Positions 16,452-25,515 are shown, counted from the stretch's first letter. The stretch: DNA of 64,000 nucleotides from Thalassobius sp. Cn5-15 (GCF_022347685.1 NZ_JAKRGF010000001.1:248001-312000), one strand, 5' to 3'. Numbers and translations are program-made. Notes: generated from the sequence alone by a model not told the origin.

Positions 16452-17615
16452 ATGACCGATATGACAGATCCCGAAATGACCCCGGCCCAGCGTCGGGCCG
16501 CAGAAAAAGAACGTCAGCAGCTGCTGAAGTACTATTCGGCTTCGCAATGGACCCTGATCTGGTGGCGCTTCAAGAAGCACCGGGCTGCGATGTATGCGTC
16601 GATTGTGCTGGGGGTGATGGCGCTGACCGGACTGTTTGCCGAAATCGTGGCCCCTTATGGCCCCGTGACGCGCGACACATCATATATCGAAGGTCCGCCG
16701 CAAATTCCCCGGTTCTGCGACGACAACGGCTGTTCTATCGTGCCCTTCATCAACGGCACCAAAACCGAACGTGATCCGGTGACCCTACGGGCCATCTCAG
16801 TGCCTGATCCTGACGTGCGTAACTATTTGGGACTGTTCGTAAAAGGCGACGAGGTTAAGGTTCTTGGCTTTATCCCAACCGACCGCCATTTGATCGGATT
16901 GCAGAACCCGGATGCGAAAATTCACTTCTGGGGGACAGATGATCTGGGACGTGACGTGTTTTCGCGTACCGTTTACGCGACGCGCACATCGCTTTCAATT
17001 GGTGTGATCGGGGTGCTGATCTCCTTTGTGCTGGCACTGATCATCGGTGGGATCGCCGGGTATTTTAGCGGTATCATCGACAACGTGATCCAGCGCGTGA
17101 CCGAGGTGATCCGGGTTGTGCCCATTATCCCGCTGTACATGGGACTGGCCGCTGCCATGCCCAAAGAGTGGTCGACCACTCAGGTCTATTTCGCGATGAC
17201 ACTGATCCTGGGCCTGTTCGGCTGGCCGACACTGGCGCGGCGTATCCGGTCGCAGCTTCTGTCCATCCGTAACGAGGACTACGTGGTCGCGGCGCGACTT
17301 GCCGGCGCGCGTCCAAAGCGCATTATTGGCCAGCACATGCTGCCCAGCTTCACCAGCTTCATCATTGTCGATCTGGTGATTTCGTTCCCTTACATGATCC
17401 TGTCTGAAACCGCGCTGTCCTTCGTAGGTCTGGGCCTGCGCCCACCATCAGTTTCTTGGGGTGTGCTGTTGCAACAGGCGCAATCGGTCCGCGCGATCGA
17501 ACAAACTCCTTGGTTGTTCATTCCCGCCGTGTTCGTGGTGGTGGCCGTCCTGGCCTTTACTGTAATCGGTGACGGTCTGCGCGATGCAGCCGATCCTTAT
17601 GCGGAGGCGAAGTGA
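16452..17615 (+). CDS. Peptide-type ABC transporter permease, DppC-like, with long periplasmic insert
   Basis: A 387-residue permease. It has the OppC/DppC N-terminal cytoplasmic stretch ending in WWRFKKHRAAMYASIVLG and a first membrane helix (about 40-60). A periplasmic segment of over 100 residues, with a cysteine pair (RFCDDNGCSIV), precedes the core domain that starts at FWGTDDLGRDVFSRTVYATR. The EAA loop is at VVAARLAGARPKRIIGQHMLPS. Ordinary DppC proteins have about 300 residues, so the insert is notable and could dock the oversized binding protein. The stop codon overlaps the ATPase start (TGATG). Confidence 0.9.
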   Translation: MTDMTDPEMTPAQRRAAEKERQQLLKYYSASQWTLIWWRFKKHRAAMYASIVLGVMALTGLFAEIVAPYGPVTRDTSYIEGPPQIPRFCDDNGCSIVPFINGTKTERDPVTLRAISVPDPDVRNYLGLFVKGDEVKVLGFIPTDRHLIGLQNPDAKIHFWGTDDLGRDVFSRTVYATRTSLSIGVIGVLISFVLALIIGGIAGYFSGIIDNVIQRVTEVIRVVPIIPLYMGLAAAMPKEWSTTQVYFAMTLILGLFGWPTLARRIRSQLLSIRNEDYVVAARLAGARPKRIIGQHMLPSFTSFIIVDLVISFPYMILSETALSFVGLGLRPPSVSWGVLLQQAQSVRAIEQTPWLFIPAVFVVVAVLAFTVIGDGLRDAADPYAEAK

Positions 17616-19549
17616 TGGGAAACATACTCGACGTCAAGAACCTGACCCTGAATTTCCGCACGGATGAGGGCCTGATCCAGCCAGTTCGTAATGTTTCTTT
17701 CTCGTTGGAAAAGGGCAAGACGCTGGGCATTGTTGGCGAAAGTGGTTCGGGCAAATCCGTATCGACCAAGGCGATTATGCAATTGCTGCCGGGGACCGCC
17801 AGCATCGCTGAAGAATCCCAGATCAACTATGTGATGAAAGATGGACAATCCATCGACCTGGCCAAAGTGCGTGCGCGTGACCCGCGTATGGGCGTGGTGC
17901 GCGGCGGCGAGATTGGGATGATCTTTCAGGAACCAATGGCCAGCTTTTCGCCGATCTACACCATCGGCAACCAGATCATGGAAGCGATCCGACTACATCG
18001 TGGCCTTAACAAACGGCAGGCACGTGAGCTGGCGATCGAGATGTTGGACAAAGTGGGCCTTACCAACCCGTCTGTGCGCGTCGATCAGTTCCCACATGAG
18101 ATGTCAGGCGGTATGCGGCAACGCGCGATGATCGCGCTGGCCTTGTCGGCCGGTCCGCAACTTCTGATCGCGGATGAGCCAACAACCGCGCTGGACGTGA
18201 CGATTCAGGCACAGGTTCTGCAATTGATGCGCGACCTGCAATCCGAGCTTGGGATGAGCATGATCTTCATCACCCATGATCTGGGAGTTGTCGCTCAGGT
18301 CGCCGATGATATTGCGGTGATGTACAAAGGCGAGATTGTCGAGCGCGGTACTGTGCGCGAAGTCATCAATAACCCGCAACAGGCCTATACCCAGCGTTTG
18401 CTGGACGCGGTTCCACGGCTGGACAAGGTTGTCCCGCCTGCGCCGTTGAAGAAGGCCAGAAAGCTGATGGACGTCACCAATCTGGGCGTTGAGTTTGAGT
18501 TGCGCAACAAGAAGCTGTTCCGCACTGAGGTTGAGACGGTCCGTGCGGTGAGTGACATTACCTTCGACATCCTGAAAGGTGAGACGGTAGGGCTGGTCGG
18601 CGAAAGTGGATCGGGCAAAACCACCGTTGGGCGCGCGATGCTGCGCGCCATTGATCCCAGCGAAGGCGAGGTGATCTTTCACCGGAAAAACAAGGGTGAC
18701 ATTGACCTCGCTCACGCATCCGAAGCGGAACTGCGCGAGGTGCGCAGCAAGATCAACATGGCGTTCCATGAACGACCAGTCCAGTTGCACAATCTGGGTG
18801 GCAAGTTGCTACGCAACTTCCGTCCGGAAATGAGCCTCGTCTTTCAAGACCCGTATTCTTCCTTGAACCCGCGAATGACGGTGCGGGACATCATTGCCGA
18901 ACCGCTGGTGGCCTCGGGGTTGATGAAAGACAGGGAGCAGATTGACGAACGGGTGCGCGAAATCGCGGCGCGTTGCAAGATTGATCTGGAGCATCTGCGC
19001 CGTTTCCCACATGCGTTTTCCGGTGGCCAGAGGCAGCGGATCTGTATTGCGCGCGCGTTGGTGTCCAAGCCCAAGTTTGTTGTCTGTGATGAATGCGTTT
19101 CGGCGCTGGATGTGTCGATTCAGGCTGAGATCGTCGCGCTGTTGAAGGACGTGCAGGCCGAACTGGGGGTCAGCTTCCTGTTCATCGCCCATGACTTGGC
19201 GGTGGTCGCGCAGATATCGCACCGGGTCGCGGTTATGTATCGAGGAAGGTTCATGGAATATGGCCCGACCGACAAGATCTTTTTCAATCCGCAACATCCT
19301 TATACCAAAGCGTTGCTGTCCGCCGTGCCACATCCCGATCCCGACATTGAATTCAAGCCGACCGGTATTGAGGGCGGCATGATCCATCCCGTCGCCTCCT
19401 CAAGCCCGGACGGGGTGTCGTTGCGCATCCCGGATCAGCCCTCCGATGAGCCGATCCAACTGGTGGAAGTGGATGAGGGGCACTTCGTTGCCTGCCATCT
19501 GGATCAGCAGGCGACCGTGCAAAGAACTAAGTCGCTGGAACCCGCTTAA
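17615..19549 (+). CDS. Fused double ATPase of the peptide-type ABC transporter
   Basis: A 644-residue protein with two complete nucleotide-binding domains. Domain one (about 5-275) has Walker A GESGSGKS, signature SGGMRQR and Walker [13 protein letters not shown]; domain two (about 290-570) has Walker A GESGSGKT, signature SGGQRQR and Walker [13 protein letters not shown]. Each ends with the oligopeptide-type C-terminal zone ([34 protein letters not shown]). Both domains carry extra residues before the Q loop, about 40 in the second (around the [12 protein letters not shown] region), which is why the protein exceeds the usual 530-550 residues. ATG 17615 overlaps the permease stop; GTG 17612 is an alternative. 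It powers import in the cytoplasm. Confidence 0.93.
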   Translation: MGNILDVKNLTLNFRTDEGLIQPVRNVSFSLEKGKTLGIVGESGSGKSVSTKAIMQLLPGTASIAEESQINYVMKDGQSIDLAKVRARDPRMGVVRGGEIGMIFQEPMASFSPIYTIGNQIMEAIRLHRGLNKRQARELAIEMLDKVGLTNPSVRVDQFPHEMSGGMRQRAMIALALSAGPQLLIADEPTTALDVTIQAQVLQLMRDLQSELGMSMIFITHDLGVVAQVADDIAVMYKGEIVERGTVREVINNPQQAYTQRLLDAVPRLDKVVPPAPLKKARKLMDVTNLGVEFELRNKKLFRTEVETVRAVSDITFDILKGETVGLVGESGSGKTTVGRAMLRAIDPSEGEVIFHRKNKGDIDLAHASEAELREVRSKINMAFHERPVQLHNLGGKLLRNFRPEMSLVFQDPYSSLNPRMTVRDIIAEPLVASGLMKDREQIDERVREIAARCKIDLEHLRRFPHAFSGGQRQRICIARALVSKPKFVVCDECVSALDVSIQAEIVALLKDVQAELGVSFLFIAHDLAVVAQISHRVAVMYRGRFMEYGPTDKIFFNPQHPYTKALLSAVPHPDPDIEFKPTGIEGGMIHPVASSSPDGVSLRIPDQPSDEPIQLVEVDEGHFVACHLDQQATVQRTKSLEPA

Positions 19550-19570
19550 CCGGCGGAAATACCCTTGCGG

Positions 19571-19613
19571 GAGCCACAGGAAAACTGTAGCCCCGCCATA
19601 GCTCAAAGCTATG
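19571..19613 (+). other. Two tandem hairpins between the ABC genes and phnW
   Basis: CATAGCT-CAA-AGCTATG at 19597-19613 is a perfect seven-pair stem, preceded by a smaller hairpin around ACAGGAAAACTGT. No T run follows, so these look like RNA stability or processing elements within one transcript instead of a terminator. Confidence 0.4.
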
Positions 19614-19636
19614 TTGTAGAAACCTTCATATAGAAG

Positions 19637-20833
19637 ATGAATGGCATGACTGATCAAACCCAAAAATTACCAAAACCGCATCTCGGCGAACCGTATCTTT
19701 TGACTCCCGGGCCGCTGACAACGTCACTGCCCGTGAAAGAGGCGATGCTGCGTGATTGGGGCAGTTGGGATGGCGATTTTCGCGCCATGACTGCCGAAAT
19801 GCGCCGCCGCCTGCTGGATATTCTGGGGCCGGAGAAAGGCCGCTATGACTGTGTGCCGATGCAGGGCAGCGGTTCATATGTTGTCGAAGCGATGTTGGGT
19901 AGCTTTGTCCCCAAAGATGGCAAGGTTCTGGTGTTGTGCAACGGCGCCTATGGTAAACGCGCAGTGCAGACTCTGGGCTATCTTGGCCGCGATTGTGCAG
20001 TGATCGACATGGGGGACTATCTGCCTCCGCGTGGGGATCAGGTGGCAGACGCCCTGCAGGCCGACCCCGCCATCACGCATGTGCTGGCCATTCACTGCGA
20101 AACCAGCTCAGGCATCCTCAACCCGCTCCAAGAGATCTCGGATGCGACGCAGGCCGCTGGCCGCAAGCTGCTGGTTGATTCCATGTCGGCCTTCGGTGCT
20201 GTCCCGCTTGAGCCGCATGTGATCCCGTTTCAGGCGATGGTCAGCTCGGCCAACAAATGCATTGAGGGCGTGCCGGGCTTTGGCTTTGTGATTGCAGAAA
20301 CAGATGCGATCAAGGCCGCGGAAGGCAACAGCCATTCGTTGAGCCTGGATGTTCACGCGCAATGGGCCGCGATGGAGAAGACAGGTCAATGGCGCTTTAC
20401 CCCGCCCACGCATGTGGTTGCGTCGTTCATCGAAGCGCTGCGCGCGCATGAGGCGGAGGGCGGCGTTGCCGCACGGGGCGCGCGGTATCTGGAAAACCGA
20501 AAGACGTTGGTCAAAGGGATGCGTGCACTGGGCTTCGTCACTTTGCTGGACGAGGAGTGGCTGTCGCCGATCATCACCACCTTCTTCTGCCCAGATCACC
20601 CCCGTTTTGCGTTCCCGGATTTCTATGATCGTATGAAAGCGCGCGGATTTATCCTGTATCCCGGCAAACTCACGGCGGCTGAAAGCTTCCGGGTTGGCCA
20701 TATCGGGCAGGTCGATGCACATGTGATGCAAGCGGTTGTTGACACGGCAGCTGACGTGCTGCGGGACATGGGGGTCGACAATGCCAGCCCTTCGGATGAC
20801 ACCCTCAAACAGAAACAGGCCGAACCTGCCTGA
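19637..20833 (+). CDS. phnW: 2-Aminoethylphosphonate:pyruvate transaminase
   Basis: A 398-residue PLP enzyme (class V fold) that converts AEP and pyruvate to phosphonoacetaldehyde and alanine. The start of the fold, YLLTPGPLTTSLPVKEAMLRDWGSWD, and GSGSYVVEAMLGSFVP match PhnW. VDSMSAFGAVPL holds the cofactor-binding Asp, and SSANKCIEGVPGF the Schiff-base Lys. The length exceeds the usual 360-370 because of an extended C-terminal tail. An ATG at 19646 is an alternative start; neither has a strong ribosome site. phnX follows after 14 bases, which makes the AEP assignment firm: these two enzymes form the standard AEP route. Confidence 0.95.
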   Translation: MNGMTDQTQKLPKPHLGEPYLLTPGPLTTSLPVKEAMLRDWGSWDGDFRAMTAEMRRRLLDILGPEKGRYDCVPMQGSGSYVVEAMLGSFVPKDGKVLVLCNGAYGKRAVQTLGYLGRDCAVIDMGDYLPPRGDQVADALQADPAITHVLAIHCETSSGILNPLQEISDATQAAGRKLLVDSMSAFGAVPLEPHVIPFQAMVSSANKCIEGVPGFGFVIAETDAIKAAEGNSHSLSLDVHAQWAAMEKTGQWRFTPPTHVVASFIEALRAHEAEGGVAARGARYLENRKTLVKGMRALGFVTLLDEEWLSPIITTFFCPDHPRFAFPDFYDRMKARGFILYPGKLTAAESFRVGHIGQVDAHVMQAVVDTAADVLRDMGVDNASPSDDTLKQKQAEPA

Positions 20834-20847
20834 CGAAAGGAAAGACA

Positions 20848-21636
20848 ATGAGCAAATTTAAAGCCGCCGTGTTTGATTGGGCGGGGACAATGGTCGATTT
20901 TGGCTCCTTCGCACCGATGGGTGTGTTTGTGCAGGTCTTCGCCAAGTTCGGAATCGAAACCACGATCGAACAGGCCCGCGCACCGATGGGCGCGCCCAAA
21001 TGGGATCACATCCGCTCCATGATGGATATGCCCGAAATCGCGGCCCAGTGGGAAGCGAAATACGGTAATGCGCCAACTGATCAGGACGTCGACAAGGTCT
21101 ATGAGATCTTTGTGCCGATGAACGAAAGCGTCGCTGCCGACTACGCGGAACTGGTTCCGGGTGGCAAGGCTGCGATTGATGATCTGCGGTCCATGGGCCT
21201 GAAGATCGGATCGACCACGGGTTACACACGTTCGATCATGGAAAATGTCCTGCCGGTTGCCGCCGCTCAGGGCTATGAGCCGGACAATCTGATCTGTGCC
21301 GACGACCTGCCCGAAGGCCGACCGGGCCCGCTTGGAATGTATAAATGCATGGTTGATCTGGTGGCCTATCCACCTGCGGCAATCGTCAAAGTCGATGATA
21401 CCGAACCGGGCATCAAGGAAGGCGTCGCTGCTGGCTGCCTGACTGTGGGCGTATCTATGTCCGGCAATGCGGTTGGCAAGACACCGGAAGAACTGGCTCA
21501 GCTGTCCGCAGACGAGATTGACTCGCTGCGCCAGCATGCGACCAAGATCCTGAAGGACGCCGGTGCGGACTATGTGATCGACACGGTTGCCGATCTGCCC
21601 GCGCTGATCCGTGAACTGGACGGCGCAGAGGACTGA
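20848..21636 (+). CDS. phnX: Phosphonoacetaldehyde hydrolase (phosphonatase)
   Basis: A 262-residue HAD-family enzyme that splits phosphonoacetaldehyde into acetaldehyde and phosphate. Visible catalytic parts are the nucleophile D10 and the motif FDWAGTMVDFGS, the cap-domain Schiff-base Lys51 in MGAPKWDHIRSM (Lys53 in the B. cereus enzyme as I recall), the motif-II Thr in GSTTGYTRSIM and the acidic motif VDDTEPGIKEG. The start ATG 20848 follows GAAAGGAAAG. It works directly after PhnW; the phosphate enters central metabolism and the acetaldehyde can be oxidised to acetate. The phosphonate monoester hydrolase gene begins four bases downstream. Confidence 0.96.
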   Translation: MSKFKAAVFDWAGTMVDFGSFAPMGVFVQVFAKFGIETTIEQARAPMGAPKWDHIRSMMDMPEIAAQWEAKYGNAPTDQDVDKVYEIFVPMNESVAADYAELVPGGKAAIDDLRSMGLKIGSTTGYTRSIMENVLPVAAAQGYEPDNLICADDLPEGRPGPLGMYKCMVDLVAYPPAAIVKVDDTEPGIKEGVAAGCLTVGVSMSGNAVGKTPEELAQLSADEIDSLRQHATKILKDAGADYVIDTVADLPALIRELDGAED

Positions 21637-21640
21637 TCCC

Positions 21641-23089
21641 ATGCTCAAGGAGGCTCCGCGCAATTTTCTATTCATCGTCATCGATCAATTCCGCGCGGAC
21701 CTTCTGACGGGCGCTTTGGGGCGGAATGTGCCTTTACCCAACATGCGCGCTCTGGCTGCGCGATCGGTGCATTTCCGCAACCACCATACAGTTGTCGTGC
21801 CCTGCGGTCCTGCACGTGCGAGTCTGCTAACGGGCCAGCACGCGATGAACCACGGATCGGTTCAAAACGGTATTCCGCTACGGCGCGATATGCCCAACCT
21901 TGCAACCGCGCTGCGTACCATCGGGCGAGAGCTGTTGTTGTTCGGCTATACGGACACGCAGCCTGACCCCAGAGGTCTGCACCCGAATGACCCTGCGCAT
22001 CTGTCCTATACAGGGCCGATTGCGGGGATCACCGAGGTCACCGAGATGCGCGAGGAAGCGTGGGAGTGGCTCGCCCATCTCAGATCGCGTGGCTATGACG
22101 TGCCGGATGCGGGGGGCGACCTCACTGCGCTCTACAGGCCTCAGAACGATACCCTCGGAGGGCCGGCGCTCTATGATGCGCAGGACAGTGATACCGCGTA
22201 TCTGACTGATCGGGTATTGGCGCATCTGGATGTGCGCAAGTCACAGCCATGGTCTGCTATGGTCACCTATATCCGGCCGCATCCTCCGTTCGTTGCTCCG
22301 GCGCCCTATAACGATTTGATCAAGCCGCAGGATATCCCACCGCCAGTTGAGGCGGGCTTTGAGCATCCGTTTTTTGAAGCCTATCATTCCGGCCCTAGCG
22401 GAACGGATATGTTCTGGGGGTTCGATGGTCAGCAAAGTGCCATAACACCCGAACAGATCGCTCTCTGCCGGGCCACCTATCTGGGGCTTGCCGCAGAGGT
22501 TGATCATCATATTGGCCGACTTTTTGAGTGGTTGCGAAATGCGGGGCAGATGGACGACACGCTGATCGTGTTGACTGCCGATCACGGAGAGATGCTGGGT
22601 GATCTTGGCCTTTGGGGAAAACAGACCCCGTTCCGCGCCGCATCCCATGTGCCCTTAATGATCGGGCATCCGGATCTTGAGCCCGAAGAGATCGACGCAT
22701 TGACCCAATCCATTGATGTCGCCCCTACGGTTCTGTCGGCGCTTGGTGCCGCTCCGCCGTTCGAGATGCAGGGCAGCAACCTCTTGGCACCTGACCAGCC
22801 CTACGGGCAGGCTGCTATGGTCGAGCTTGAGCTTGGATCCGAAAGCGGCCAGGGACGTTTCGAAACCGCTTGGCAGTGCCCATCTGATCATTGCCGCGCC
22901 CTCGCGTTCGAGAAAGACGGATACCGGCTTGCGCATTTCGCGACGGATATCGAACCGATGCTGTTTGACGTCGAAAAAGATCCGAACTGCACCCAGAATT
23001 TGGCTTCAGGAGAGCAAACCAGAACACATCGGCTCCAAGCTGAGGCACTTTCATACAGAATGAGAAAAAGCCGTTCAGCACAGTTTTGA
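21641..23089 (+). CDS. Phosphonate monoester hydrolase-like enzyme, formylglycine-dependent (alkaline phosphatase superfamily)
   Basis: A 482-residue cytoplasmic hydrolase (no signal peptide). It follows the layout of Rhizobium phosphonate monoester hydrolase: metal-binding D15-Q16 in FIVIDQFRADLL, the sulfatase-type formylglycine motif C55-G-P-A-R59, FGYTDTQPDPRGLHP at about 101-115, the histidine in YIRPHPPF and the second metal pair in LTADHGEMLGDLGLWGK. Cys55 should be converted to formylglycine by a separate maturase, which is not seen here. Tyr103 matches the Rhizobium active-site Tyr105, but the position of Thr107 is Asp105 here, from memory of that enzyme. Next to phnW and phnX it most likely hydrolyses an ester of AEP, R-O-P(O2)-CH2CH2NH3+, to AEP and an alcohol. 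A choline-sulfatase-like role is less likely. Confidence 0.82.
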   Translation: MLKEAPRNFLFIVIDQFRADLLTGALGRNVPLPNMRALAARSVHFRNHHTVVVPCGPARASLLTGQHAMNHGSVQNGIPLRRDMPNLATALRTIGRELLLFGYTDTQPDPRGLHPNDPAHLSYTGPIAGITEVTEMREEAWEWLAHLRSRGYDVPDAGGDLTALYRPQNDTLGGPALYDAQDSDTAYLTDRVLAHLDVRKSQPWSAMVTYIRPHPPFVAPAPYNDLIKPQDIPPPVEAGFEHPFFEAYHSGPSGTDMFWGFDGQQSAITPEQIALCRATYLGLAAEVDHHIGRLFEWLRNAGQMDDTLIVLTADHGEMLGDLGLWGKQTPFRAASHVPLMIGHPDLEPEEIDALTQSIDVAPTVLSALGAAPPFEMQGSNLLAPDQPYGQAAMVELELGSESGQGRFETAWQCPSDHCRALAFEKDGYRLAHFATDIEPMLFDVEKDPNCTQNLASGEQTRTHRLQAEALSYRMRKSRSAQF

Positions 23090-23187
23090 AAGCCAATCAG
23101 CCAGGTTTTATCAGGCGCCCCGCCATTGCAGTTTCCCAATGACGTCTTATGAGGTTGAAATTTTCTGAGTGGCAACTGTAGGGCACC

Positions 23188-23304
23188 GTGAGAAACGCGC
23201 GCCAGACGTTTGAGGATCTGTCTGAGGGGCGGATTATTGTGGACATGCACGAGGTGCGGTCGCGCTTTGGTGACCGCGGCGCAGGCCGGGTGGCGATTTT
23301 CTGA
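23188..23304 (+). other. Very short open frame, possible gene remnant
   Basis: Between in-frame stops, GTG 23188 to TGA 23302-23304 encodes 38 residues with a protein-like composition (TFEDLSEGRIIVDMHEVRSR and so on). There is no ribosome site and I do not recognise it. It could be the decayed C-terminus of a lost gene. The remaining bases of the 23090-23382 gap contain nothing I can support. Confidence 0.2.
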
Positions 23305-23382
23305 ATTCACTGAAAAATGCAGCTTGGGGATAACGTTCCTCAGGCTGCTGGTTTGAGGCGGCAGAATGTGCATGGATATCCT

Positions 23383-25428
23383 TTAGACATCCTTCATCAA
23401 TCGCAGCGCGTCATAGATTGCTGCGTGGGTGTTGCGCGCACTGACCGCATCGCCAATGCGAAACAGCTGGAAAGTACCCTCGGCGTTGCGTACGACCTGT
23501 TGCGGCTGTCCATCGATCAACGCGTCATAGTCCACCGCGCCCAGATTGCGCGACAGCGGTTTCAGATCAAAGTAAAGATCCGCGAGCGGCAGGGTGCCAT
23601 AGTTCACCACCACTTGATCATAGTGCTGGTCCTGCCGATGGTCGCTGTAGTCGGTGCCGATCGTGGCGCGCAGCTGATTGCCATTGCGGGCAACCCCCAG
23701 CAAACGACGGGCGACCGTGAAGGTCACATCGCTTTTCTGTAGTGCCCGCATGTAAGGCACCAGATTCATTCCCATGATATCGGGGGCAAACGTGCGGTCC
23801 GGCGTCATGACCTCGACCCGCGCGCCGGCCTCAGCGGCGACTTCGGCAGCCATCAGGGCAGGGTGGTCGCCACTTTCATCGTAGATCAGGGTGTTTTGTG
23901 CTGGTTTCACGTCGCCCGCGATCAGATCCCAAGCGGTGATGACCTGATCCTGTTCCGTGCCACTTTCAAATAGCTCCGTATTCGGTATGCCGCCTGTCGC
24001 CACAATCACCACATCGGGAGAGAGGGCGGTGATGTCCTCTGCTTCTGCCCATGTATTAAAGCGAAATTCCACATCCCGCGCCGCGCATTGCACCATGCGC
24101 CAGTCGATGATGCTGATCATCTCGCGCCGCCGCTTTGACTGCGCGGTCAGACGCACCTGCCCACCGGGGTCTGGCTGTGCCTCAAACACCGTGACATCAT
24201 GGCCGCGTTCTGCTGCAACGCGCGCTGCCTCTAACCCCGCGGGGCCGGCGCCGATGATGACCACTTTTTTACGTGTCTCTGCGGGGGGGATCTCATGCGG
24301 CATGGTCAATTCGCGACCTGTGGCGGCGTTGTGAATGCACAGCGCTTCGCCCGCCTGATAGATGCGATCCAGACAATAGGTGGCGCCGACGCAGGGGCGA
24401 ATGTCCTCCTCTCGTCCCTCAACGATCTTCTTCACGATATGCGGGTCGGCCATATGTGCCCGCGTCATTCCCACCATGTCCAGCAAACCGGCCGAGATTG
24501 CATGCCGCGCGGTGGCCACATCGGGGATCTTGGCGGCGTGGAATGTGGGCAGGCCGGTCGCTTTTTTCACCTCGCCAGCGAAATCCAGATGCGGCGCGTT
24601 TTTCATTCCTTGCACGGGGATCACATCTGTCATCGCAGGATCCGTGTGGATGCGGCCGCGGATCACGTTGAGGAAGTCGATCTGCCCGCTGTCTGCCAGC
24701 CGCTTTGAAATCTCGATCCCCTCGCTGGCGGTGATGCCGCCTGCTTCCGCCTCATCCGCCGTGTAGCGGGCACCAATGATGAAGTCGTTGCCGACACGGT
24801 TGCGCATCGCATCAATCACCGCCATTGGCAGCGCCATGCGGCTATCAAGCGTCGCGCCGCCAAAAGGTCCGTCCAGATCATTTGTCAACGGCGACCAGAA
24901 CTGATCGAGCAGGTGGCCGTAAATCTGCACCTCAATTCCGTCCATACCGCCTGCCTTCATCCGCTCTGCAGCATCGGCGAAATCGCTGATGATGCGGTCG
25001 ATATCCCAATCCTCAGCCAGTTTCGGAAACGCCCGATGTGCTGGTTCACGGTGTTTCGAGGACGAGACAGAGGGCAGCCAGTCCCCCTTGTTCCAACCCG
25101 TGCGCCGACCCAGATGGGTCAGCTGGATCATCACCGCACAGCCGTGTTCGTGGCAGGCATCCGTCAGGCGTTGGATATGAGGCACCACATCATCGCGGTA
25201 AGCGAGGATATTGTTAAAGACCGGCGGGCTGTCGCGGCTGACGGCGGCGGATCCTGCGGTCATCGCCAGCGCCACGCCCGCCCTCGCGCGTTCGGCGTGA
25301 TAGGCGGCGTAGCGCTCTTTTGGCATGCCGTCTTCGGGATAGGCGGGTTCATGCGCGGTGGTCATAATGCGGTTGCGCAGTGTCAGGTGTTTCAGCTGAT
25401 AGGGTTGCAGCAGCGGGTCTTGGGTCAT
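23383..25428 (-). CDS. FMN/NAD(P)-linked Fe-S oxidoreductase, DgcA / trimethylamine dehydrogenase family
   Basis: A 681-residue protein. The first half (about 1-370) is an old-yellow-enzyme-type FMN barrel (LKHLTLRNRIMTTAHEP; VMIQLTHLGRRTGW; GMDGIEVQIYGHLLDQFWSP), and the second half has a dinucleotide fold VVIIGAGPAGLEAARVAAERG and a C-terminal FAD/NAD region ending RIGDAVSARNTHAAIYDALR. The iron-sulfur segment reads C-x5-C-x11-C (CVGATYC...LCIHN), so the second cysteine of the trimethylamine dehydrogenase CxxC motif is missing, as in the dimethylglycine demethylase DgcA that it resembles most closely. It probably removes methyl groups from a methylated amine. It is on the same strand as, and downstream of, an MttB-type methyltransferase gene. 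Confidence 0.85.
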   Translation of the reverse strand: MTQDPLLQPYQLKHLTLRNRIMTTAHEPAYPEDGMPKERYAAYHAERARAGVALAMTAGSAAVSRDSPPVFNNILAYRDDVVPHIQRLTDACHEHGCAVMIQLTHLGRRTGWNKGDWLPSVSSSKHREPAHRAFPKLAEDWDIDRIISDFADAAERMKAGGMDGIEVQIYGHLLDQFWSPLTNDLDGPFGGATLDSRMALPMAVIDAMRNRVGNDFIIGARYTADEAEAGGITASEGIEISKRLADSGQIDFLNVIRGRIHTDPAMTDVIPVQGMKNAPHLDFAGEVKKATGLPTFHAAKIPDVATARHAISAGLLDMVGMTRAHMADPHIVKKIVEGREEDIRPCVGATYCLDRIYQAGEALCIHNAATGRELTMPHEIPPAETRKKVVIIGAGPAGLEAARVAAERGHDVTVFEAQPDPGGQVRLTAQSKRRREMISIIDWRMVQCAARDVEFRFNTWAEAEDITALSPDVVIVATGGIPNTELFESGTEQDQVITAWDLIAGDVKPAQNTLIYDESGDHPALMAAEVAAEAGARVEVMTPDRTFAPDIMGMNLVPYMRALQKSDVTFTVARRLLGVARNGNQLRATIGTDYSDHRQDQHYDQVVVNYGTLPLADLYFDLKPLSRNLGAVDYDALIDGQPQQVVRNAEGTFQLFRIGDAVSARNTHAAIYDALRLMKDV

Positions 25429-25515
25429 TTCTGGCGTCTCTGCTCTCGCGGGTGGCTGGTCAATGAAAGGTTAATACGGATGCATAGGGTGTGAATACGG
25501 TGGCGTATGGCGTGG

